From: GCA-003244245 sp035276605
Lineage (GTDB): Bacteria > Actinomycetota > Actinomycetes > Mycobacteriales > Pseudonocardiaceae
NCBI GenBank assembly: GCA_035276605.1
Contig: DATELN010000098.1
Coordinates: 1-5,619, forward strand
Reading direction: 5' to 3'
Length of the DNA: 5,619 bases
Part shown: positions 1 to 4,404 of the stretch, in pieces
Position numbering within the stretch: the stretch's first letter is position 1
Layout of the letters: every line of letters starts with the position of its first letter
Translations under genes and position numbers: made by a program
The notes under the pieces: model-generated
The model's input: the letters and a program-made list of their open reading frames with translations, nothing else
Databases searched by the model: none
What the model was told of the DNA's origin: nothing

Positions 1-1307
1 TCAACCAGCCGCAGGGACTCACCAGCGCGGTGCTCTACGACGGCGCCGCCTACCTCGCGTTGTTCAGCGCCGCGCACATCGCGGTGCGGTGGCTAGCACC
101 GTATGCCGACCCGCTGATCCTGCCCTGCGTCGCGTTGCTCAACGGGCTTGGGCTGGTGGTCATCCATCGGCTGGACCTGGCCGACGAGACCACCGCCGCC
201 TCGGCGGGAGACCCGGTCCCGGTGGGCAACCTGCCCCACCAGATCGCCTGGACAGCGCTGGGCCTCGGGCTTTTCGTGGCGGTACTGGCGGTGGTCCGCG
301 ATCACCGCCAGCTAGCCCGCTATGGATACACCTGTGGCCTGGTCGGGATAGGTGCACTGGCCCTGCCCGGGTTGCTGCCCGCTGCCGTCTCCGAGGTCAA
401 CGGTGCCAAGATCTGGCTGCGTCTCGGCGCATTCAGCATCCAACCCGGCGAATTCGCCAAGATCTTGATCATGATCTTCGTCGCCGCTTTCCTGGTGACC
501 AAACGGGACCTGTTCACCACGGCGGGCCGCACTGTGCTGGGCATGGAGCTACCCCGGGCCCGAGATCTCGCCCCGCTGCTGGCCGCCTGGGGACTGTCGC
601 TGGCGGTGCTGGTGCTGGAGAAGGACCTGGGCACCTCGCTGCTGTTCTTCGGCGTCGTGCTGGTACTCATCTACGTCGCCACCGAGCGAATCTCCTGGCT
701 GGTTATCGGTCTGATGTTCTTCCTCGGCGGTGCAGTCGTGTCGGACCTGATGTTCCGGCACGTGCAACGCCGGGTGACCGCCTGGATCAACCCGTTCTCC
801 GATTACGACGGCGCGGGCTACCAGATGGCCCAGTCGCTGTTCGGGCTGGGCACCGGTGGGGTCTTCGGCACCGGTCTGGGTGCCGGGCGTCCCGACCTGG
901 TGCCCGAAGCTCACACCGACTTCATCACCGCCGCCATCGGCGAGGAGCTGGGTTTCGTCGGGTTGGCGGCGGTGCTGTTCACCTACCTGCTGGTCGTGAT
1001 GCGCGGCATGCGCGCCGGGCTGACCGTGCGAGACACCTTCGGCAAGCTGCTCGCCGCCGGGCTGGCCTTCGCGATCGGGCTGGAGGTGTTCATCGTGGTC
1101 GGCGGGGTCACCAAGCTGATCCCCCTGACTGGGCTCACCGCGCCGTTCCTCGCCTACGGCGGATCGTCGCTGCTGGCCAACTACATTCTGATCGCGCTGC
1201 TGCTGCGAATTTCGCATGCGGCCCGAGCACCGGCCGCCTTGTCGGCACCGCGCAAGCCGATGGCCCCGCTGGCCGAAGCGCGCACCGAGATGGTGCAGCG
1301 CCCTTGA
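1..1307 (+). CDS. rodA: RodA, SEDS-family peptidoglycan glycosyltransferase (5' end missing)
   Basis: Integral membrane glycosyltransferase of the RodA/FtsW/SpoVE (SEDS) family. It polymerises glycan strands from lipid II at the outer face of the membrane and works with the class B PBP encoded next. The frame is open from base 3, so the true start lies upstream. By recalled M. tuberculosis RodA (469 aa), about 40 residues are missing; 434 are visible. The GTG at 30 is internal and is not the start. Visible: about ten hydrophobic segments; WLRLGAFSIQPGEFAKI; EKDLGTS; the loop motif HTDFITAAIGEELG, whose Asp (codon 918-920) matches the family's essential catalytic Asp; and the signature PLTGLTAPFLAYGGSS near the C-terminus, followed by the last membrane segment. 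A short charged cytoplasmic tail ends at TGA 1305-1307. The stop overlaps the pbpA start by four bases, so translation of the two is probably coupled. The family call is very secure. RodA rather than FtsW follows from the neighbouring pbpA and kinases. Confidence 0.96.
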   Translation, partial: NQPQGLTSAVLYDGAAYLALFSAAHIAVRWLAPYADPLILPCVALLNGLGLVVIHRLDLADETTAASAGDPVPVGNLPHQIAWTALGLGLFVAVLAVVRDHRQLARYGYTCGLVGIGALALPGLLPAAVSEVNGAKIWLRLGAFSIQPGEFAKILIMIFVAAFLVTKRDLFTTAGRTVLGMELPRARDLAPLLAAWGLSLAVLVLEKDLGTSLLFFGVVLVLIYVATERISWLVIGLMFFLGGAVVSDLMFRHVQRRVTAWINPFSDYDGAGYQMAQSLFGLGTGGVFGTGLGAGRPDLVPEAHTDFITAAIGEELGFVGLAAVLFTYLLVVMRGMRAGLTVRDTFGKLLAAGLAFAIGLEVFIVVGGVTKLIPLTGLTAPFLAYGGSSLLANYILIALLLRISHAARAPAALSAPRKPMAPLAEARTEMVQRP

Positions 1308-2779
1308 ACACACCTCTTCGCCGGGTCGCGCTGGCCGTCATCGGCATGATCATCCTGCTGCTGGCCAACGCCACCTACATCCAGGTGGTCAGCGCCGAGG
1401 ACTACCGCACCGATCCCCGCAACCGGCGGGTGCTGTTGGATGAGTACAGCCGCCAGCGCGGCCAGATCATCGCCGGCGGGCTGCCGGTGGCCAACTCGGT
1501 GGAGACCGGCGGGCAGCTACGGTTCTTGCGCACCTACCTCAACGGCCCGCTGTATGCACCGGTTACCGGGTACTACTCACTGCGCTACGGCTCGGGCGGC
1601 ATCGAGAACGTGATGGATCCGGTGCTCAACGGCTCCGACGGCCGATTGTTCGTGCGGCGGATCTCTGACCTAATCACCGGACGGGAACCCAACGGGGGCA
1701 GCGTCGAGCTCACCATCAACCCGGCCGTGCAGAAGGCCGCCTACGACGGACTGACCCGCAAGGGCTACACCGGCGCGGTGGTGGCGATCAAGCCAAGCAC
1801 CGGCGAGATCCTGGCGATGGTCTCCACCCCGTCCTACGACCCCAACCGGCTGTCCTCGCACGATGGTGCGGTGCAGGAGGCGGCCTGGAATGAGGACACC
1901 GCACCGAAGCGTCACGCCCCGCTGACAAACCGTGCGCTTGCGGTGACCTACCCACCGGGGTCAACGTTCAAGCTGGTGGTCACTGCGGCCGCGCTGGAAT
2001 CCGGCCGAGCCACCCCGGACACTCCCCTGACCGCCGCACCCGCGTTGCAGTTGCAAGGCACCACCACGTTGCTGCACAACTTTGCTGAGCAACCCTGCGG
2101 CGGGGGTGCCACTGTGACGCTGACCCAAGCGCTGGTGCGCTCCTGCAACACCGCCTTTGCCCAGCTGGCCACCACCGTCGGCGAGAACAACCTGCGCAAG
2201 CAGGCCCAAGCGCTGGGCGTCGGGCAGCAGGATCTCACCGTCCCGATCCCGGTGGCGCCCTCGACCGTCGGCCCCATTCCCGACGTCGCCTCCTTGGAAC
2301 AGTCCGGCATCGGGCAGCGCGACGTAGCGCTCACCCCGTTGCAGAACGCGATGATCGCCGCCACCATCGCCAATGGCGGAGTGCGGATGAAGCCCCAGCT
2401 CGTGCGTAACCTGCTGGCTCCGGACCTGTCCGTGCTGGAGAGCTTCCCTCCGGAGCAGGCGCAGACCGCGATGTCGCGGTTCACCGCCGCAGAAATTCGG
2501 GACATGATGGTCGCCGCCGAGAACAGCTACCGCAATGACGGCAAGATCAACGGAGTTACGATCGCCGCGAAGACCGGTACCGCTGAGCACGGTGCCGACC
2601 CCAAGAACACCCCGCCGCACGGCTGGTATGTGGCCTTCGCACCGGCCAACAACCCGAAGGTCGCGATCGCCGTGGTGGTCGAAGACGGCGGTGACCGCAA
2701 CCTTGAGGCCACCGGTGGTTCCCTGGCTGCCCCGATCGGGCGCGCCGTCATTGGCGCCGCCCTGCAAGGAGCCCGCTGA
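1304..2779 (+). CDS. pbpA: PbpA, class B penicillin-binding protein (D,D-transpeptidase)
   Basis: Membrane-anchored transpeptidase that cross-links peptidoglycan stem peptides outside the cell, the expected partner of RodA. Product 491 aa, the same length as M. tuberculosis PbpA. A short cytoplasmic start (MNTPLRR) is followed by one membrane anchor, residues about 8-27. A dimerisation/pedestal region with LLDEYSRQRGQI follows, then the penicillin-binding domain from about residue 150. All three active-site motifs are present: S220-T-F-K223 (acylation serine, codon 1961-1963), S280-C-N282 and K423-T-G-T426. The TTG start at 1304 overlaps the rodA stop (TTGA) and gives the family N-terminus. 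The same frame is open far upstream inside rodA, but that is a shadow. Thr436 (in NTPPH) matches a threonine that I recall as a PknB target in M. tuberculosis PbpA. Cys265 and Cys281 are kept, but the CxxxC pair near residue 154 of the M. tuberculosis protein is absent. The stop overlaps the leader ORF start (ATGA-type junction read as TGATG). Confidence 0.97.
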   Translation: MNTPLRRVALAVIGMIILLLANATYIQVVSAEDYRTDPRNRRVLLDEYSRQRGQIIAGGLPVANSVETGGQLRFLRTYLNGPLYAPVTGYYSLRYGSGGIENVMDPVLNGSDGRLFVRRISDLITGREPNGGSVELTINPAVQKAAYDGLTRKGYTGAVVAIKPSTGEILAMVSTPSYDPNRLSSHDGAVQEAAWNEDTAPKRHAPLTNRALAVTYPPGSTFKLVVTAAALESGRATPDTPLTAAPALQLQGTTTLLHNFAEQPCGGGATVTLTQALVRSCNTAFAQLATTVGENNLRKQAQALGVGQQDLTVPIPVAPSTVGPIPDVASLEQSGIGQRDVALTPLQNAMIAATIANGGVRMKPQLVRNLLAPDLSVLESFPPEQAQTAMSRFTAAEIRDMMVAAENSYRNDGKINGVTIAAKTGTAEHGADPKNTPPHGWYVAFAPANNPKVAIAVVVEDGGDRNLEATGGSLAAPIGRAVIGAALQGAR

Positions 2780-2781
2780 TG
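2766..2781 (+). promoter_or_regulatory. Strong ribosome binding site with ATG overlapping the pbpA stop
   Basis: AAGGAG at 2766-2771 lies seven bases before ATG 2779-2781, which overlaps the pbpA stop TGA 2777-2779. This is a textbook site for coupled re-initiation, far better than anything before the pknA ATG at 2909. In M. tuberculosis pknA follows pbpA almost directly (recalled), so this may be the ancestral pknA start signal. Here the ATG opens a different frame from pknA. Confidence 0.6.
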
Positions 2782-2922
2782 TCTCGGGGTCTGCCCGCCG
2801 TCTTGTTGCCGAGTTCGACAACACGGCTGTTGCGCCGGTCCGCGCAGCACTGTTGTCAAACTCGGCAACAACAGCACCGCCGCGAACGATTTCCCCAGTG
2901 GTGGGTTTATGGCATTGAGTAG
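2779..2922 (+). CDS. Possible 47-codon leader ORF linking pbpA to pknA
   Basis: A short open frame starts at the ATG overlapping the pbpA stop, has a strong AAGGAG site, and ends at TAG 2920-2922, 14 bases past the first base of the pknA ATG (2909). Its frame is one base out of step with pknA. The peptide begins MSRGLPAVLLPS, is rich in Arg and Gln, and has no membrane segment or known motif. It is translated straight through the inverted repeat at 2803-2871. I infer no function for the peptide itself. It may carry ribosomes from pbpA to pknA by re-initiation. It may equally be a relic of an older pknA start that was separated from the gene by an insertion; the first codons (MSRG) resemble the MSPR start of M. 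tuberculosis PknA. It could also be chance, since all three forward frames are open here. Existence as a translated unit is plausible but unproven. Confidence 0.35.
   Translation: MSRGLPAVLLPSSTTRLLRRSAQHCCQTRQQQHRRERFPQWWVYGIE
2803..2871. repeat. Large inverted repeat (21-base arms, 20/21 match) between pbpA and pknA
   Basis: Left arm 2803-2823 and right arm 2851-2871 are reverse complements at 20 of 21 positions; the one mismatch is C2816 against A2858. The 27-base middle can pair again: 2828-2835 with 2842-2849 forms eight pairs (one G-U) around a six-base loop 2836-2841. The RNA would thus be one long, interrupted hairpin. Each arm is also close to self-palindromic: the left arm reads TGTTGCCGA-GT-TCGACAACA, with one mismatched pair per half-site. 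No T-run follows, so it is not a standard intrinsic terminator, and pknA must be transcribed through it unless it has its own promoter. Candidates are a palindromic intergenic repeat (REP or MITE-like), a protein-binding site, or an mRNA processing or attenuation structure. I do not recognise it as a named family. Confidence 0.85.
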
Positions 2923-4270
2923 TGAGCAGATGTTGGCGCAGCGATACCGCCTGGACCGGCGTATCGCCGTCGGCGGCATGGGCGAGGTCTGGCAGGCTGA
3001 CGACACCCGCTTGGGCCGCACGGTCGCTGTCAAAGTGCTCAAACCGGAGCTGTCCGGCGACGCCGAGTTCCGGCGACGCTTCCAGGCCGAGGCCCGGATG
3101 ACCGCATCACTAAACCATCCCGGGATCGCCGCGGTGCACGACTACGGCGAGGCGGCCGAGTCTTGCGGGACACCCGCACCCGGGTTGGCGTACCTCGTCA
3201 TGGAGTTGGTGGGTGGGGAACCGCTGGACGCGATTTTGTCGCGGCAGACCCGCCTGACGCCCGACCGCACGCTGGACATTCTGGAGCAGGCCGGCCTTGC
3301 CCTGCAGGCGGCGCACGAGCGCGGTGTGGTGCACCGCGACATCAAGCCCGCGAACATCCTGATCACTCCGGACGGCAGGGTGAAGCTGACCGATTTCGGC
3401 ATCGCGAAAGCCGTGGACGCAGCACCGATGACGCGCCAAGGCATGGTTTTGGGCACTGCCCACTACATCGCCCCGGAGCAGGCCGCGGGCAACGAGGCGG
3501 GTCCGGCCGCTGACGTCTACTCACTGGCGGTGGTCGGCTACGAATGCCTGGCCGGGCACCGCCCGTTCTCGGCGGATAACACCGTCAGCGTCGCCATGAT
3601 GCACATCCACCACCCACCGCCACCGCTGCCCGCCGAGGTGTCCCCGGCAGTGCGAACCCTGATCGAATCCGGACTGGTCAAGGACCCAAGCCAGCGCTAC
3701 CGCACCGGTGGTGAGTTCGCCGCCGCAGCCGCCGCCGCACGAAACGGCCAGGCGCTGCCGTCCCATCACCACGTGGCAACTGCCGTGCTCCCCCGTCCGA
3801 TCCAGACCGAACGGCGCGGGGCTGGACGGATCGCGCTCGCCGCTGTCGGCGCGTTCGTCTTGGTGCTCGGTGGCTACCTGGTCCACGACGCGCTATCTTC
3901 GCCGCCGCCAGCGGCGGCACCGGCGGCCCCCGCTGCACCGGCGGTGGCGTCTGGCGGGGACAGCGCACCCGCGCCAGCAGACGCGTTTGCGCCGGAACTC
4001 ACTAAGGCGCAACCTGCCCCGGAGTCGAATATCCGGGACGACGCGCCCCCGGAGGTGCTCATTATTCCGACCGATTACTGGGGCCACCTAGGCAGCGACG
4101 CCGTCGTCGCCGCAAAGGTCCGTGGCCTGATACCGCGGGTAGTCGACGACAACGGTGACCAGATCGATCCGGACCTGCGCTCGCAGTGCCGGATCATCGG
4201 GGTCAACCCACTGAGCGGCTTCGTTGCCCGCGGATCGACCCTCGAGCTGACATGCCGGAGGGGAAAGTGA
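2909..4270 (+). CDS. pknA: PknA, transmembrane Ser/Thr protein kinase with PASTA-like outer domain
   Basis: Membrane Ser/Thr kinase (Hanks type) controlling growth and division, 453 aa. Kinase domain residues about 13-275: glycine loop IAVGGMGEVW (19-28), ATP-binding K42, catalytic HRDIKPAN with D144, DFG at 162-164, APE at 188-190. Activation loop MTRQGMVLGT holds T175 and T183, but Gln177 replaces the second of the paired threonines (recalled as T172/T174 in M. tuberculosis PknA). A juxtamembrane linker precedes one membrane segment at 308-325. An Ala/Pro-rich stalk follows (about 328-380), then a compact outer domain (383-451) resembling one PASTA repeat, with Cys427 and Cys449. Start: ATG 2909 is the first start codon in frame after the pbpA stop and puts the lysine at 42, as in M. 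tuberculosis. ATG 2930 would cut into the N-terminus just before the kinase fold. The ribosome binding site at 2909 is weak, so translation may depend on ribosomes arriving from upstream. The stop is followed by the pknB region; GTG 4267 overlaps it. Confidence 0.95.
   Translation: MALSSEQMLAQRYRLDRRIAVGGMGEVWQADDTRLGRTVAVKVLKPELSGDAEFRRRFQAEARMTASLNHPGIAAVHDYGEAAESCGTPAPGLAYLVMELVGGEPLDAILSRQTRLTPDRTLDILEQAGLALQAAHERGVVHRDIKPANILITPDGRVKLTDFGIAKAVDAAPMTRQGMVLGTAHYIAPEQAAGNEAGPAADVYSLAVVGYECLAGHRPFSADNTVSVAMMHIHHPPPPLPAEVSPAVRTLIESGLVKDPSQRYRTGGEFAAAAAAARNGQALPSHHHVATAVLPRPIQTERRGAGRIALAAVGAFVLVLGGYLVHDALSSPPPAAAPAAPAAPAVASGGDSAPAPADAFAPELTKAQPAPESNIRDDAPPEVLIIPTDYWGHLGSDAVVAAKVRGLIPRVVDDNGDQIDPDLRSQCRIIGVNPLSGFVARGSTLELTCRRGK
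4055..4261 (+). other. PASTA-like domain at the PknA C-terminus
   Basis: Encodes PknA residues about 383-451, outside the membrane. The order of features follows a PASTA repeat: a hydrophobic start ending in IP (385-387), an aromatic-G turn (YWG), a helix-like stretch ending in VRGLIPRVV (404-412), an insert rich in Asp (413-422), then CRIIGVNPLSGFVARGS (427-443) matching the family pattern V-x-x-x-x-P-x-x-G-x-x-V-x-x-G-S, and the closing strand TLELTC. Cys427 and Cys449 could form a disulfide across the last two strands. PASTA domains bind peptidoglycan fragments or lipid II in PknB-type kinases. That role here is inference from pattern alone. Confidence 0.6.
4257..4269 (+). promoter_or_regulatory. 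Strong ribosome binding site with GTG overlapping the pknA stop
   Basis: GGAGG at 4257-4261 lies five bases before GTG 4267-4269, which overlaps the pknA stop (GTGA, 4267-4270). The GTG is in frame with pknB and no stop intervenes before ATG 4405. It is therefore a genuine alternative pknB start, giving a 46-residue extension. A four-base overlap of this kind is the usual coupled junction in actinobacterial operons. Confidence 0.6.
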
Positions 4271-4404
4271 GCAGTCGACACCTATCAGGTGACAGTCGTA
4301 CGGGGGGCATGATAGGCCCGGACCTGGGCCCAGACACGGTCACCGACGCGGTCGCAGTCGCTGCCACTGGGCGGGTCACGAACGAGGAGCGGGACGGGGC
4401 AGCA
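4271..4404 (+). other. pknA-pknB junction: spacer or N-terminal extension of PknB
   Basis: 134 bases separate the pknA stop from the conserved pknB ATG. The pknB frame is open throughout. Third-position G/C over the 46 codons from GTG 4267 is about 70% by my count, lower than in the flanking genes. The first 18 codons are the poorest and include CGA, CTA, TCA and ATA, unlike the flanking genes; the later codons look more gene-like. A further in-frame ATG is at 4309. Small structures are visible: a hairpin CACCT-ATC-AGGTG (4279-4291), a direct repeat CAGTCG (4272-4277 and 4293-4298), and a five-pair hairpin 4315-4330 (GGCCC/GGGCC). None is strong enough to name. I see no convincing promoter or terminator. 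Confidence 0.5.
4384..4399 (+). promoter_or_regulatory. Ribosome binding site candidates before pknB ATG 4405
   Basis: Two purine-rich stretches precede ATG 4405: GAGGAG at 4384-4389 (15 bases away, rather far) and GGGACGGGG at 4391-4399 (five bases away, good distance but a weaker match). Either would allow initiation at 4405 independently of the GTG at 4267. Confidence 0.4.

Noticed and set aside
30..32. GTG 30 as the rodA start
   Set aside because: The frame is open to the window edge, and residues before it (NQPQGLTSA) align with the interior of recalled M. tuberculosis RodA (NQDQG).
89..1303. In-frame upstream extension of pbpA inside rodA (ATG at 89)
   Set aside because: The extra 405 residues are Arg/Pro/Gly-rich shadow sequence. 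The TTG at 1304 gives the family N-terminus and length of 491.
549..1313. 254-codon open frame on the minus strand opposite rodA
   Set aside because: Its peptide is Gln/Arg/His/Gly-rich with no domain pattern, as expected opposite a high-GC gene. rodA on the other strand has all family motifs.
2811..2823. SOS box (LexA site) in GAGTTCGACAACA
   Set aside because: The mycobacterial box needs TCGAAC-N4-GTTCGA; only a GTTCGA half is present, without the partner half.
1961..2824. 287-codon open frame on the minus strand opposite pbpA
   Set aside because: Low-complexity composition and full overlap with the catalytic domain of PbpA mark it as a shadow of the third-position G/C bias.
2831..2862. 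Minus-strand promoter (TTTGACAAC in the right arm, read backwards)
   Set aside because: The -35-like TTGACA has no acceptable -10 sequence at 16-19 bases, and no minus-strand gene follows.
2803..2880. Intrinsic terminator between pbpA and pknA
   Set aside because: The hairpin is long, but no T-run follows on either strand, and pknA-pknB need to be transcribed.
2777..2908. Possible PbpA-PknA fusion by readthrough of TGA 2777
   Set aside because: The two genes share a frame with 43 sense codons between them, but all forward frames are open in this GC-rich spacer. The junction would pass through the inverted repeat, and a fusion would put the kinase outside the membrane.
2930..2932. ATG 2930 as the pknA start
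   Set aside because: It would shorten PknA by seven residues and shift the catalytic lysine from 42 to 35. ATG 2909 keeps the family numbering, though 2930 cannot be fully excluded because neither has a strong ribosome binding site.
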